This document shows positions 1 through 8,576 of a stretch of 64,000 nucleotides of DNA, in pieces. Origin of the DNA: Archangium violaceum Cb vi76 (GTDB lineage: Bacteria > Myxococcota > Myxococcia > Myxococcales > Myxococcaceae); contig NZ_JPMI01000046.1 of assembly GCF_000733295.1 (NCBI RefSeq), positions 17,675-81,674 on the forward strand, in the 5' to 3' direction. Numbering within the stretch: position 1 is the first letter of the stretch; the number at the start of each line of letters is the position of its first letter. Below the pieces are notes generated by a model, which did not search any database, was not told the DNA's origin, and saw only the letters and a list, made by a program, of their open reading frames with translations. The position numbers and the translations under genes are program-made.

Positions 1-370
1 CGAGGGCGATGATCCGGGCGCACACCGCGGGGGGAAGAAGCTGCCCCTGGGCCTCGGCACGCTTGATGAGCGTGCGCAGGCTCGGCCCGTCGATGTACTC
101 CATGGCCAGGAAGTAGGTGCCCTCGGACTCGCCGAAGTCGAAGATCTGCACGATGTTCGGGTGCGTGAGCCGGGCGGCGAGCTTGGCCTCGGACAGGAAC
201 ATCTGGACGAAATCGGGTTCCGCGGCCAGCTCGGGCAGGATGCGCTTGACGACCAGGGTCTTCTCGAAACCCATGGGCCCGGCGGCCTTGGCGAGGAACA
301 CCTCGGCCATGCCTCCGGCGGCGAGCTTCCGCACCAATTCGTATTTTCCCAGCCGTTGCTGTTGCGTCAC
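1..370 (-). CDS. Hanks-type Ser/Thr protein kinase, N-terminal part only
   Basis: The gene runs off the left edge; about 123 N-terminal residues are visible. It starts with GTG at 370, behind a good ribosome site (agagggg). An ATG further upstream opens a different frame that stops at once, so the GTG is preferred. The kinase fold is clear: glycine-rich loop AAGGMAEV at residues 18-25, VAIK-type lysine K42 in VVKRILPE, and helix-C glutamate E61 in [10 protein letters not shown], followed by MEYIDG at the hinge. Catalytic HRD and DFG motifs lie outside the window. Like the kinase at 46005-48512, it has the GGMAEV loop typical of myxobacterial membrane-linked kinases. Substrate and C-terminal sensor are unknown. 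Confidence 0.93.
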   Translation of the reverse strand, partial: MTQQQRLGKYELVRKLAAGGMAEVFLAKAAGPMGFEKTLVVKRILPELAAEPDFVQMFLSEAKLAARLTHPNIVQIFDFGESEGTYFLAMEYIDGPSLRTLIKRAEAQGQLLPPAVCARIIAL

Positions 371-723
371 GAGTCCCCTCTTTTTCCCAGCGGTTCCGAC
401 AATTCCATGCCGGACTCCCGCGAGGGCGCGCTCTCAAGTTCAGCGGGCGCCTAAATATCAGGCTGCATTCAACTTGTCGTGCTCTTGTCTGAACACAAAC
501 CGATCACGGTGCGTTTTAAATCAGTACAGGCCTGGAGATCGGGCAAGCATTGTCTGAGTCAAACAGACTTCAGCGGCTCGCGAGGATGTCAGGATTGCAG
601 TGGCACAGAAGTGAGCTGCCCTCGCTGTAACCATCCCGCCCGCCCGCGGCCTCCACCACTTCACGTTCATCCGCCGCGGCCAGTAGGATCCCGTCCTCTT
701 CGCGTCCAAGAAGGATCCGCCGC
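371..723. other. Intergenic region between divergent genes, no gene seen
   Basis: This 353-base stretch separates the divergent kinase and the protein at 724. It must hold both promoters. A more AT-rich patch lies at about 440-530. I see no convincing -35/-10 pair, no RNA gene and no conserved reading frame; short frames on both strands have low-complexity Arg/Ser/Pro content typical of chance frames in GC-rich DNA. Confidence 0.5.
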
Positions 724-1806
724 ATGCACGAGCGTCTGCCTCCGCCCTCCGTCGCCCCCCAGATGTGGGAGACGCTCTCCGACGCAGAGCAGGTCTTCAC
801 CCTCTCGATGCCGCGCGGATGGCGGAACCGGGCCTGGGTCCAGAACAACGGGTCCCTCCCCCACCAGCTCGCGACGACCGAGAGCCCCACGGGAGCGAGC
901 ACGATGTTCCTGGGCGATCCGACCATCCCCATGTTCGTCGAGCCATCCACGACGATGTTCGGCCCGCCGCCAGGAGCGGTGGTGCGGCCCTACACCTCCA
1001 TCGAGCACTTCCTGCCCGCCCATGCCCAGTACCGCTTCGGCGGGCTGCCCGGCTTCCGGTGGGGCTCCATGGTGCCGTCGCCGGAGCTGTTCCAGAGGGT
1101 CAGTCAGACGCTCCAGCGCTCGGGCGCGGCTCAGGTGTGGGTCACGGCCGGCCGGCTCTCCTTCTCGTTCGACGAGGGACCGCGCCGGGTGCAGGCGATC
1201 CTGTTCGGCTTCAGTGCGAACCTCGGCCAGGTCTGCTGGATGGCCGATGTGCTCGGCATCACCACGGTGGGCGACCCCGAGGCCTTCGTCCCGGCGCTGC
1301 TGGAGATGCTGGACTCGCGGCGGACGAACCCGGCCGTCCTGCAGCGCCAATTGCAGGAGCGCGAGCGCTCGGCCGCGCAGCACCGCGCCAACATGGCGAT
1401 GATCGAGCAGGGTTCCGCCCGCCTCCGGGCCAACCACCAGCAGAACATGGCGACACTGCAGAACATGGCGGCGAGCCACCAGGCGCGCATGGCGTCGCTG
1501 CACGAGAGCCACGAGGCGCACAACGCGGCCTGGCGGAATCAGCAGATGGTGCAGGATGCGGCCCACCACGCGCGGATGCACACCTCTACCTCCGACGACT
1601 CGCACCGCCGCTTCGTCAACACCATCACCGAGGAGCGCACCGTGATCGACGGCGCGGGGAACACCTACCAGGTGGCCGACGGCTACGACCGCTATTTCCG
1701 CCGCCGCTCCGACGGTGCCTGGATCGGCACCCGGGACCACCGCGGCCTGAACGACATCCCCGGGGTGAATCCCGATGACTACGAAGAGGTGAAGATCAAG
1801 CTGTAG
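724..1806 (+). CDS. Uncharacterised protein with a His/Gln/Met-rich helical segment
   Basis: A 360-residue protein that I do not recognise. There is no signal peptide and no membrane helix. The first ~190 residues look globular, with mixed hydrophobic strands (for example QVWVTAGRLSFSF and VQAILFGFSANLG). Residues ~200-285 are a long, charged, heptad-like helix rich in Gln, His, Met and Ala (repeats such as NMATLQNMAASHQARMAS), probably a coiled coil. The C-terminal ~70 residues contain a short module (VIDGAGNTYQVADGYDRYF) of the kind seen in proteins handling an extracellular or spore-coat ligand. It is followed closely by the J-domain-like gene on the same strand. Codon use is typical of the window. 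Function unknown. Confidence 0.75.
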   Translation: MHERLPPPSVAPQMWETLSDAEQVFTLSMPRGWRNRAWVQNNGSLPHQLATTESPTGASTMFLGDPTIPMFVEPSTTMFGPPPGAVVRPYTSIEHFLPAHAQYRFGGLPGFRWGSMVPSPELFQRVSQTLQRSGAAQVWVTAGRLSFSFDEGPRRVQAILFGFSANLGQVCWMADVLGITTVGDPEAFVPALLEMLDSRRTNPAVLQRQLQERERSAAQHRANMAMIEQGSARLRANHQQNMATLQNMAASHQARMASLHESHEAHNAAWRNQQMVQDAAHHARMHTSTSDDSHRRFVNTITEERTVIDGAGNTYQVADGYDRYFRRRSDGAWIGTRDHRGLNDIPGVNPDDYEEVKIKL

Positions 1807-1928
1807 CCGCCGGGCACCCTCGCGAGGCCTGGAAGCAGATGAAGCGAAATGAACAATGAGCGAGGGGGCTCCGGGTGCGCTGGTGGCTCCGTGCCTATGC
1901 TCACGGGAAATCAGCGGCCAGAGGCTCC

Positions 1929-2495
1929 ATGCCGAACCTCGACTCCTGTTATGCGCTTCTCGGGCTGAGCCGTGGAGCATCGCAAGAAGAGCTCCGCGAT
2001 GCATTCCATCGGGTCGCGAAGCAGCTCTACACCGACCCGTCAGGGCCGGACACGACCGCCCGCCTCCAGACGATTGCCGAGGCGTACAGCCGTCTCGAGG
2101 TCGCCTCTTCCGGCCAGGACTCCGCCGTCAGCCCGGGCCCATCGCCCCGATGGCTGTGGCGCTTGTGCGGCCACATCTCGTCCGCCCTGGCATGTGGAGG
2201 AGTGCGGCTCCTCGGGGACGGGACCGTCGAGCTGTGTCTCCAGGAGGATGAAGCCCTGACAGGGGGCGTGGCGACCCTGTCATTCGATACCGACATCGTC
2301 TGCCGGCGCTGCTCCGCCACGCCCGGGGCCGGCTGCGAGCGGTGCGCCGGCACCGGCCGTGAGCGCGAACGGGTGTCCTTCTGGCTCAGCATTCCGGCGC
2401 GCGTCGCCAACGGAACGGTGCTGCACCCCTCCGTCGAGCCGCTCAAACTGGCGAAGCCCATCAGCTTCATCGTCCGGGTCTCCCGGACCCGGTGA
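1929..2495 (+). CDS. Small J-domain-like protein with half a DnaJ zinc finger
   Basis: About 188 residues from the ATG at 1929; an in-frame GTG at 1875 is possible, but its extra residues look unconserved. The N-terminus resembles a J domain (CYALLGLSRGASQEELRDAFHRVAKQLY), but the HPD tripeptide that activates DnaK is replaced by T35-D36-P37. Residues 126-143 carry two CxxC pairs with a GTGRERE tail, as in one half of the DnaJ zinc-binding domain, and the following WLSIPARVANGTVLHP matches the start of the DnaJ C-terminal domain. It is therefore a compressed DnaJ homologue, probably unable to stimulate Hsp70 in the usual way. The stop codon overlaps the LysR-tail remnant at 2492. Confidence 0.8.
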   Translation: MPNLDSCYALLGLSRGASQEELRDAFHRVAKQLYTDPSGPDTTARLQTIAEAYSRLEVASSGQDSAVSPGPSPRWLWRLCGHISSALACGGVRLLGDGTVELCLQEDEALTGGVATLSFDTDIVCRRCSATPGAGCERCAGTGRERERVSFWLSIPARVANGTVLHPSVEPLKLAKPISFIVRVSRTR

Positions 2496-2614
2496 CGCAC
2501 CGCCACATCTACCTCGTCTACCCGCACCGTCAGCTCACGCCTCCGAAGGTGCGGGCCTTAGCGGACTTCATCGCCCGCTACTTCCAGCGCATCCTGGGTC
2601 ACGCTCCGGCGTGA
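2492..2614 (+). pseudogene. LysR-family regulator C-terminal remnant
   Basis: A 40-residue frame beginning GTG at 2492 reads RHIYLVYPHRQLTPPK, then VRALADFIARYF. This is the pattern at the very end of LysR-type effector-binding domains (YLVYP-x-x-R-x-LPPKVRAFIDFL). There is no DNA-binding domain upstream: the DNA before it encodes the J-domain-like protein in another frame. I infer the scar of a deleted lysR gene whose last ~40 codons survive. No function is expected. Confidence 0.7.
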
Positions 2615-2629
2615 CCCCGATGCTTCGTC

Positions 2630-3763
2630 TCACCCCTGGAAGACCTTCGAGAAGAACTTCTCGACGCGCGACTTCTCGGGCTCCAGCGTGGCCGCGGGCG
2701 AGGCCACGGCGGTCGCGGCGCCGGCGCCGGGGCGCAGACCGGCCGCGATGCCCGGCTTGATGTGGTGGCGCAGGTCGACCGCCACGTCGCTCTTGAGGTG
2801 GGTGCCCACACCCGCCGCCGCGTTGACCTCCGCGGACTGCTTGAAGAAGCCGTTCTCCAGACCGAGCTTCCCGCCCGCCTGGGCCGCCGCGCCCGCCACC
2901 ACGCCACCGGTGACCGAGCCGTGCAGCCGGCCCAGGTGCCCGCCCGCCGTGCCGTACGCGCCCGCCGTGGCGGCCGCGCCCACCTGGCCCGAGAGCAGCG
3001 CCGTGGCCGTCCTCGGGTCCAGGGAAGCCACGCCCTCGGCGTAGGCGGTGGCCGAGGCCTTGCCCTCGCCCTTGATGTAGGCACCCACGTGCCGGTTGAA
3101 GTCGTGGCTCGCGCTCGCCGCGACGCCCACGCCCGTCTCCGCCTTGCCCGTCAGCGCGGCCGTGTACGCGTGGCTGTTGGTATCCGCCGAGACACCCGCC
3201 TGGGCGCTCGCCTTGAAGGAGTTGGCCTCGGCCGAGAGGTTGCCGGTGGTCACGCCCAGACGGCCCGCGTGCACCTTCTGCAGCTGGTAGGCGGCGTTGG
3301 GACCGGCGAGCTCGGCCTGGGCCGAGTAGTGGTGCACGCCACCGCCGCTGTGGCTCGTGGTGGAGGCCTGCATCGAGCCCACGTTGCCGCTCAGCGTGCC
3401 CCCGAAGACGTCCTTCTGGAAGGGGTTGCCCGGCCTGTCGATGAACATGTTCTGCTTGGCGCCCGCGGGAGCGGTGAGCTTGTTGTCACCACCGCTCACC
3501 ATCAGGTTCGAGGACTCGCCCGTGGTCTTCTCCCAGGGGCTGTACGTGGGGCCGCCCTCGGGCATCCCCGGGTGCTTCAGCGGCTTGAGCTCCGGGGCGG
3601 CTGGAGCGGCCGCGGCGGGCTTGCCGGCCACGGCGGGCTTGCCGACCTGCGAGTTGGCCGCCGTGGGCGGCAGCGTGGAGGCGCGGGCCGGAGGCGTGAA
3701 CTGGGACGTCTTGGGCGTGGGGAACGTCGCGGAGCGGGGCAGCTTGGAGCCGATGCGGGCCAT
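2630..3763 (-). CDS. Ala/Gly-rich uncharacterised protein, possible exported effector
   Basis: A 377-residue protein, ATG at 3763. The first ~65 residues are a disordered Pro/Ala/Thr/Lys-rich leader (MARIGSKLPRSATFPTPK) without a signal peptide or membrane helix. Residues ~80-330 are a long run of Ala/Gly/Ser/Thr-rich short repeats such as GVAASASHDFNRHVGAYIKGEGKASATAYAEG, periodic enough to suggest a beta-solenoid or amphipathic repeat fold. The last residues (EKSRVEKFFSKVFQG) are a charged amphipathic helix. The same kind of signal-less leader is seen in the proteins at 21892 and 23063. I do not recognise the family; a secreted effector or matrix protein is a guess. Confidence 0.7.
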   Translation of the reverse strand: MARIGSKLPRSATFPTPKTSQFTPPARASTLPPTAANSQVGKPAVAGKPAAAAPAAPELKPLKHPGMPEGGPTYSPWEKTTGESSNLMVSGGDNKLTAPAGAKQNMFIDRPGNPFQKDVFGGTLSGNVGSMQASTTSHSGGGVHHYSAQAELAGPNAAYQLQKVHAGRLGVTTGNLSAEANSFKASAQAGVSADTNSHAYTAALTGKAETGVGVAASASHDFNRHVGAYIKGEGKASATAYAEGVASLDPRTATALLSGQVGAAATAGAYGTAGGHLGRLHGSVTGGVVAGAAAQAGGKLGLENGFFKQSAEVNAAAGVGTHLKSDVAVDLRHHIKPGIAAGLRPGAGAATAVASPAATLEPEKSRVEKFFSKVFQG

Positions 3764-3916
3764 GGGATTCCTCGGAAGGTGCGGGGTGGGTTCGGACCAG
3801 CGATGTCCTGACCTTTTGCACCCGGCATGCCATGCCCGGATCGCCCTCCGTGAGGAGGGAGTCCAACGTGATTTCAGGGAGTTACGAGGCGGGAGAGCCC
3901 TGGAGGGTGGTGAGCA

Positions 3917-3969
3917 CAGTCACCAGCCCCCAGACAGCAGTCACCAGTCCCCAGACAGCAGTCACCACC
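3917..3969. repeat. 21-base tandem repeat, about 2.5 copies
   Basis: Copies start at 3917, 3938 and 3959 (partial). The unit begins cagtcaccag and ends cagacag; copies 1 and 2 differ at a single base (c versus t). The array lies just downstream of the stop codon of the DUF1428 gene and upstream of the Ala/Gly-rich gene. It could be a variable-number repeat; no protein-coding role is apparent. Confidence 0.8.
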
Positions 3970-3975
3970 TCTCGC

Positions 3976-4326
3976 TCAGGAGTCGAGCAGGACCGAGAAC
4001 CCGCCGAAGATCATGCGCTTGCCGTCGAACACCATGCCCGGCATGTCCTTCATGCGCGGGTCCTCCATCATCTTCTTGTTGCCCTCGTCGCGGGCGGCCT
4101 TGGACGGCCACTCGATCCACGAGAAGACCACCGTCTCACCGTTCTCCGCCTTCACGGCCCCCTTGAAGTCGGTGACCTTCCCGTCGGGCACATCGTCGCC
4201 CCAGCACTCGACGACACGGGTCGCGCCATATTCCTTGAACAGCGACAAGGTCTTGGTGGCCATCGCCCGGTAGGCGTCCTTGTTGACGGCGGGCACCGGA
4301 ATAACAAACCCATCAATGTAACTCAT
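3976..4326 (-). CDS. DUF1428 family protein
   Basis: A 116-residue protein starting at the ATG at 4326 ([12 protein letters not shown]), preceded by ggag. Family hallmarks are visible: the YIDGFV start, [21 protein letters not shown] in the middle and [17 protein letters not shown] residues near the end (here [13 protein letters not shown]). DUF1428 proteins are small alpha+beta ferredoxin-like (dimeric alpha-beta barrel) proteins with no assigned reaction. It stands alone between the tandem repeat and a short intergenic region. Length is typical of the family. Confidence 0.9.
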   Translation of the reverse strand: MSYIDGFVIPVPAVNKDAYRAMATKTLSLFKEYGATRVVECWGDDVPDGKVTDFKGAVKAENGETVVFSWIEWPSKAARDEGNKKMMEDPRMKDMPGMVFDGKRMIFGGFSVLLDS

Positions 4327-4638
4327 GGCGTCTCTCCTTCTTCGTGGGGTCCACGTCCCGCCTTCGCCGGCGCTGCTCACGAGCCTGACGAGCCATGCCT
4401 CGCCCGCCTGTTCCTCCGACAGCGCCTCGGGTCTCACCGACCTGGAGGTATCCGAGTGGAGCGGTTCATCCGGAACCTTCGGTCTGGCGGCCCATGTCCG
4501 CAATGCATCGGGAGCGAACCTGGCCTGACGACCGGGAAGGAGGCTCTCCCCGGGCCTCCGTCCCTCCTATACTTCGTGCCAACGTGGGCCTGTGTGGCGG
4601 GACGCTCCAGGCCCTGCCCCAGGGAGAGGGAAACCGGT
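4327..4638. other. Intergenic region with a GC-rich hairpin, no gene seen
   Basis: This 312-base region lies between the divergent DUF1428 and methyltransferase genes. A strong imperfect hairpin is present at 4534-4564: gggaaggaggc pairs with gcctccgtccc (one mismatch) around a 9-base loop. It sits in the leader of the methyltransferase gene and could be a regulatory hairpin rather than a terminator, as no T-tract follows. Short frames across the region show no recognisable protein. Confidence 0.5.
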
Positions 4639-5394
4639 ATGGGAATCACGATGTCGCCGCAGGACTACGCCACGGCATTCCGCATCCTCGCGGCCTCCGC
4701 CCGGCACCCCGAGAACATCGGGCAGGCCGTCGAGGAACGCATCCTCTCCCGGCTCCCGAGGCAGCCCGCGCTGCTGGACGTCGGCGCGGGCTCCGGCAAG
4801 GTGGCCGAACGGCTCGCGCCGCACTTCGGCTCGCTCACCCTGCTCGAACCCAATCAGAACCAGATCGCCGGGTTCAAACACGAGAAGGCGAGGATCTTCC
4901 TCGAGCCCCTGGAGCGCTACGAGTCGTCCGAGCAGTACGAGCTCGTCGTGTGCTCGCACGTCCTGTACCACGTGCCCCTCTCCGACTGGGGAGACTTCAT
5001 CGACAGGCTGCTCACGTTCGTACGCCCTGGCGGATACTGCGTGATCGTCATGGCCGCCGGCCGGGGTCCGACCTTCCGGCTGTGCCGCGACTTCTCGGAG
5101 ACGATGCTCTTCGGCGAGCAACTGCTCACCACCATGCAGCGGAAGCAGCTGCCGCACGAGGTGCTCGCGACGATGAGCGGGTTCGTGGCGAACACCTTCG
5201 AGGAGATGCACTCGCTCTGCCGCTTCTTCGTGCTCGAGGGCTGCTACACGGCGGAGCAGCTCGCGGCCCTGAGCGAGGACGAGGTACGCGCGATGAACGA
5301 GAAGATCCGCATGCACGCCGAGCGCTGCCGGGGCGACGACGGAGTGTATCGCCTGGAGCAGGATGAGGATCTGATCATCATTCCCAAGCCGTAA
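4639..5394 (+). CDS. Class I SAM-dependent methyltransferase
   Basis: 251 residues from the ATG at 4639, which follows a purine-rich ribosome site (agggagaggg). Motif I, LLDVGAGSGKV, is at residues 45-55, with the acidic ribose-binding position in LLEPNQNQ about 25 residues later; ELVVCSHVLYHVP and LLTFVRPGGYCVIV follow as motifs II-III. This is the methyltransferase_11/25 type, which covers small molecules such as polyketides, quinones and amino-acid derivatives. Thirteen bases separate it from the oxygenase gene at 5407, so the two are probably co-transcribed and may act on one substrate. The substrate cannot be told from the sequence. Confidence 0.9.
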   Translation: MGITMSPQDYATAFRILAASARHPENIGQAVEERILSRLPRQPALLDVGAGSGKVAERLAPHFGSLTLLEPNQNQIAGFKHEKARIFLEPLERYESSEQYELVVCSHVLYHVPLSDWGDFIDRLLTFVRPGGYCVIVMAAGRGPTFRLCRDFSETMLFGEQLLTTMQRKQLPHEVLATMSGFVANTFEEMHSLCRFFVLEGCYTAEQLAALSEDEVRAMNEKIRMHAERCRGDDGVYRLEQDEDLIIIPKP

Positions 5395-5406
5395 CCCCTC
5401 CATCGA

Positions 5407-6468
5407 ATGAACTCCCCTCCCCCTTCCCGTGGATTCGAGCAGGTCCCCGTCATCGACGTCCGAGCGCTCGTGGACCCCTCCTCGACGCTTGCCGAGCGCC
5501 AGGCCGTCGCGGAGCAGCTGGGCGCCGCCTGCCGGCAGAGCGGCTTCTTCTACGTCGTCGGCCACGGCGTGGACGAGGCCCTCCAGCGGCGCCTGGAGAC
5601 CGCGAGCCGCCGCTTCTTCGCGCTGCCCGTGGAGGAGAAGCTCGCCATCCGCATGGCGCGTGGCGGAGCCGCCTGGCGGGGCTACTTCCCCGTGGGAGGA
5701 GAGCTGACCTCGGGCCGCCCCGACCGCAAGGAGGGCCTCTATTTCGGAACCGAGCTCGGCCCCGAGCACCCGCTCGTGCGCGCGGGCACGCCGCTCCACG
5801 GCCCCAACCTCTTTCCCCAGGAGCCGTCCAGCCTGCGCGAGGCCGTGCTCGACTACCTGGCCGCGCTCACGCGCCTCGGCCACTCGCTCATGGGCGGCAT
5901 CGCGCTCAGCCTCGGCCTGGAGGAGGACCATTTCTCCGCGGGCGTCATGACCGATCCGCTCGTGCTCTTCCGCATCTTCAACTACCCGCCCGGACCCGAG
6001 ACCGCCGGGGACGGGCAGCCCGCCTGGGGCGTGGGAGAACACACGGACTATGGCGTGCTCACCCTCCTCAAGCAGGACGAGGCCGGCGGCCTCCAGGTGA
6101 AGTCCCGCGCGGACGGCGAGGTGCGCTGGATCGATGCGCCCCCCATCCCGGGCTCGTTCGTCTGCAACATCGGCGACATGCTCGACCGGATGACCCGGGG
6201 CGTGTACCGCTCCACGCCGCACCGGGTGCTCAACCGCTCCGGGCGTGATCGCCTCTCCCTACCCTTCTTCTTCGACCCGGGATGGAACGCGGAGATCCGT
6301 CCGCTCGAGGCCCCTGCCCTTCGCGACACCACCACCGCCGAGGACGCCCACGAGCGATGGGATCAGCGGAGCGTCCACGCCTTCCAGGGCACCTATGGGG
6401 ACTACCTGCTCGGCAAGGTCGGCAAGGTCTTCCCCGAGCTGCGCTCCGAGGTGCTCTCGAATGGATAG
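5407..6468 (+). CDS. 2-oxoglutarate/Fe(II) oxygenase, isopenicillin-N-synthase-like
   Basis: A 353-residue protein with the full layout of the plant-type 2OG oxygenases: N-terminal DIOX_N segment ([11 protein letters not shown] ... [15 protein letters not shown]) and the C-terminal 2OG-FeII_Oxy domain. Metal ligands H212 and D214 (in EHTDYG) and H272 (TPHRVLN) are present, and R282/S284 (RLSLPFF) bind the 2-oxoglutarate carboxylate. It should hydroxylate, desaturate or cyclise a small molecule. It follows the methyltransferase by 13 bases and precedes a nucleotidyltransferase, which suggests a small tailoring operon, though no core biosynthetic gene is visible. Confidence 0.95.
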   Translation: MNSPPPSRGFEQVPVIDVRALVDPSSTLAERQAVAEQLGAACRQSGFFYVVGHGVDEALQRRLETASRRFFALPVEEKLAIRMARGGAAWRGYFPVGGELTSGRPDRKEGLYFGTELGPEHPLVRAGTPLHGPNLFPQEPSSLREAVLDYLAALTRLGHSLMGGIALSLGLEEDHFSAGVMTDPLVLFRIFNYPPGPETAGDGQPAWGVGEHTDYGVLTLLKQDEAGGLQVKSRADGEVRWIDAPPIPGSFVCNIGDMLDRMTRGVYRSTPHRVLNRSGRDRLSLPFFFDPGWNAEIRPLEAPALRDTTTAEDAHERWDQRSVHAFQGTYGDYLLGKVGKVFPELRSEVLSNG

Positions 6469-6555
6469 CGGAGCTTGCACTCCAAGGGAGACCCCCACCG
6501 CGTCCCTGCATTGAAGGGCGTGGCCACGCGCTTCGCGGGATGCCAGATTGAGGGG

Positions 6556-7395
6556 ATGGAACATCCCGTGCTTGCGCGTCTGGTCGAAGCGCTCCGGCTT
6601 GTCCGAGGCCTGGCGGCGATTGTGCTCGGAGGTTCGCGCGCACGGGGCACGGCGGGCCCCGCTTCCGACTACGACATCGGCCTGTACTACGAGCCCGACG
6701 CGCCGCTCGATGTCGCGGCACTCCAGGCGGCCATTGCCCCGCTCGTCGATGAGCCCTCGTCGACGGTGACCCGGATCGGCGAGTGGGGGCCGTGGATCAA
6801 CGGCGGCGGCTGGCTCACCCTCTCGGGTGTGGAGGTCGATCTCCTCTACCGGGATCTCGGACGGGTGCGCGAGGTCATCGCCGAGGCTCGGCAGGGCCGC
6901 TTCTCGATGAACTACCAGACGGGCCACCCGCACGGCTTCTGCTCGACCATCTGGATGGGGGAGGTCGCGATCTGCCAGCCGCTGCTCGACCCTTCTGGCC
7001 ACATCGCGGAGCTGAAGGGCCAAACCTCGCCGTTCCCGGAGGCGCTCAGGGACGCGTTGATTGCCCGCTTCGGCTGGGAGGTGGGCTTCGCCATCGAGAA
7101 TGCCGAGCTCGCGGCCAGGCGCGCCGAGCAGATGCACGTCGCGGGCTGCGCCTACCGCTCACTGAGTTGCGTGGCGCAGGTGCTGTTCGCCTTGAACGGC
7201 CGCTATCTCATCAACGAGAAGGGCGCCCTCACCGAAGCGGCGACCCATCCGCTCACAATCGCGGGGCTGGCCAACACACAGGCCGACATCTGGCGCGACA
7301 TCGGCAATGCGGACCATGCGAGCGCGCTGCGCCGGCTGCACGGCGTGTCCGACGCTCTGCGCGCGCTCGTCGAACAGGCGGGGACGAAGGGATGA
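6556..7395 (+). CDS. Nucleotidyltransferase-domain protein
   Basis: 279 residues from the ATG at 6556; a TTG at 6475 would add 27 residues that look unconserved. The Pol-beta nucleotidyltransferase signature is clear: GGSRARG at residues 25-31 followed by S-D-Y-D-I-G, with D38 and D40 as metal ligands, and a third acidic residue in VEVDLLY. The C-terminal ~150 residues are helical, similar to the regions that follow the catalytic fold in kanamycin/streptomycin-type and DUF4037-type transferases. It probably transfers a nucleotide to a small molecule or protein. It is in line with the oxygenase gene. Confidence 0.88.
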   Translation: MEHPVLARLVEALRLVRGLAAIVLGGSRARGTAGPASDYDIGLYYEPDAPLDVAALQAAIAPLVDEPSSTVTRIGEWGPWINGGGWLTLSGVEVDLLYRDLGRVREVIAEARQGRFSMNYQTGHPHGFCSTIWMGEVAICQPLLDPSGHIAELKGQTSPFPEALRDALIARFGWEVGFAIENAELAARRAEQMHVAGCAYRSLSCVAQVLFALNGRYLINEKGALTEAATHPLTIAGLANTQADIWRDIGNADHASALRRLHGVSDALRALVEQAGTKG

Positions 7396-7435
7396 GCGCG
7401 GAGGCAAGCCTCCGCAGCGCTCCCTCGCGGATTCG

Positions 7436-7891
7436 ATGACACTGGCAAACAGTGGCGCCGCCTACCGCCAGGTGACTTCGATAAAAATCATTGGACAGAT
7501 GATGCTGGCGCTGGCCCATCTTGGCTTCCTGCTGTTCGCGGCCTCCCCTCCCGAGGGCGCCAGCGCGGCGACCCTCGAGGACGCCATGCGGCTCTTCCAG
7601 GAGCCGTGGACGGCGTTGGTCTGTTGGATTCACTACCTGGTGTTCGACCTGTTCGTCGGCGCGTGGGTGGTCCGAGACGCGCTCCGGCGCAAGGTGCCCC
7701 ACCTGGCCGTCGCGCCCCGTGTCCTGCTGACGTATCTGTATGGCCCGCAGGGGATGCTGCTGTACTTCATCGTCCGGTTCATCACCCGGAGGGTCCTCAC
7801 CATGGAGGAGGCAACCGGGCCCACGAGCGCCTCCTCTCTTCCCTCCGCAGAGACTCCGGCCTCGGAGCGCCTGGTGATTTCCCGTGCGTGA
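7436..7891 (+). CDS. ABA4-like (DUF4281) integral membrane protein
   Basis: About 151 residues from ATG 7436; ATG 7499 is an alternative. Three or four membrane helices are visible. The diagnostic core is WIHYLVFDLFVGAWVVRDA, followed by a polar turn with VPHLAVAPRVLLTYLYGPQG and MLLYFIVR: the H-Y-x-x-x-D-L-F-x-G and F/Y-G-P-x-G-x-L patterns of the ABA4 family. Plant ABA4 is needed for neoxanthin formation; bacterial members are uncharacterised. Here the usual N-terminal helix carries a long, weakly conserved insert (SPPEGASAATLEDAM). Genes for carotenoid synthesis are not seen nearby. The short C-terminal tail is Ser/Pro-rich. Confidence 0.8.
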   Translation: MTLANSGAAYRQVTSIKIIGQMMLALAHLGFLLFAASPPEGASAATLEDAMRLFQEPWTALVCWIHYLVFDLFVGAWVVRDALRRKVPHLAVAPRVLLTYLYGPQGMLLYFIVRFITRRVLTMEEATGPTSASSLPSAETPASERLVISRA

Positions 7892-7994
7892 CGTGACGCG
7901 TTAAAACCAGGCTGGCCCGAAAAAACCTTCGTCCACCGGGCGGGCCCGCGGCGTTGTGGGCCATAGAGTGATTTCCGCCTTCCGCCCCAGTCCG

Positions 7995-8576
7995 ATGCGT
8001 CCGACCGCGCTCGCTCCCGAGGACACGCCACCCGACTGGCTCGCCCGCTTCCACGCGGGAGAGCCCTCTCTGCTCGGCGAGTGCTACCGGGCCCACTTCG
8101 ACGTGGTGTCGCACGCGGTGGGCGCGGTGCTGACCGGGGCGGACCGCGAGACGGTGGTCCATGACGTCTTCCTGCGCCTCGTGTCGCAGCCGTCCATGCG
8201 CTCGGGGTTCCAGGGCGGTTCACTGGCGGCGTGGCTGAGCGTGGTGGCGCGGCGGCAGGCGCTCGACTTCGCCCGCTCGCGCGCCCGCGAGAACGCCGTG
8301 GTGGAACGCTTCGCGGATGAGACGAGCGGGGCGTTCAGCGGGCCGGACGCGGAGCGGCTCGAGCGCCGGCTCGAGGCACAGCGGCTGGTGGAGCGCTTCC
8401 GCCAGGAGCGGCTGCCCGCCAAATGGGCACCGGTGTTCGAGGCCATCTTCCTGCGCGGACTGAGCCAGCGCGAGGCCGCCGCCGAGCTCGGCCTGAGCCG
8501 CACCACGCTCGCCTACCAGGAGCTGCGCGTGCGGCACCTGCTCAAGAAGTACTTCCTGGCTCCGGAGGGTCCATGA
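7995..8576 (+). CDS. ECF-type RNA polymerase sigma factor
   Basis: 193 residues from ATG 7995 (GTG 7956 would add 13). Region 2 is seen in TVVHDVFLRLVSQPSMRSGFQGG and LAAWLSVVARRQALDFARSRARE; region 4 with its helix-turn-helix is in VFEAIFLRGLSQREAAAELGLSRTTLAYQELRVRHLLKKYF. No extra C-terminal domain. Its stop overlaps the start of the zinc-finger anti-sigma gene by 4 bases (ATGA), and that gene overlaps the caspase-like gene in turn, so all three are translationally coupled. The sigma factor is presumably held at the membrane by the anti-sigma protein until a signal frees it. Confidence 0.93.
   Translation: MRPTALAPEDTPPDWLARFHAGEPSLLGECYRAHFDVVSHAVGAVLTGADRETVVHDVFLRLVSQPSMRSGFQGGSLAAWLSVVARRQALDFARSRARENAVVERFADETSGAFSGPDAERLERRLEAQRLVERFRQERLPAKWAPVFEAIFLRGLSQREAAAELGLSRTTLAYQELRVRHLLKKYFLAPEGP

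Noticed and set aside
479..1402. A 307-codon frame overlapping the protein at 724
   Set aside because: Its content is Arg/Ser/Pro-rich shadow sequence; the 724 frame has normal composition and a clean end.
4325..4528. Short + frame (67 codons) in the methyltransferase leader
   Set aside because: No ribosome site, no known motif, and it starts inside the DUF1428 start region; treated as non-coding.
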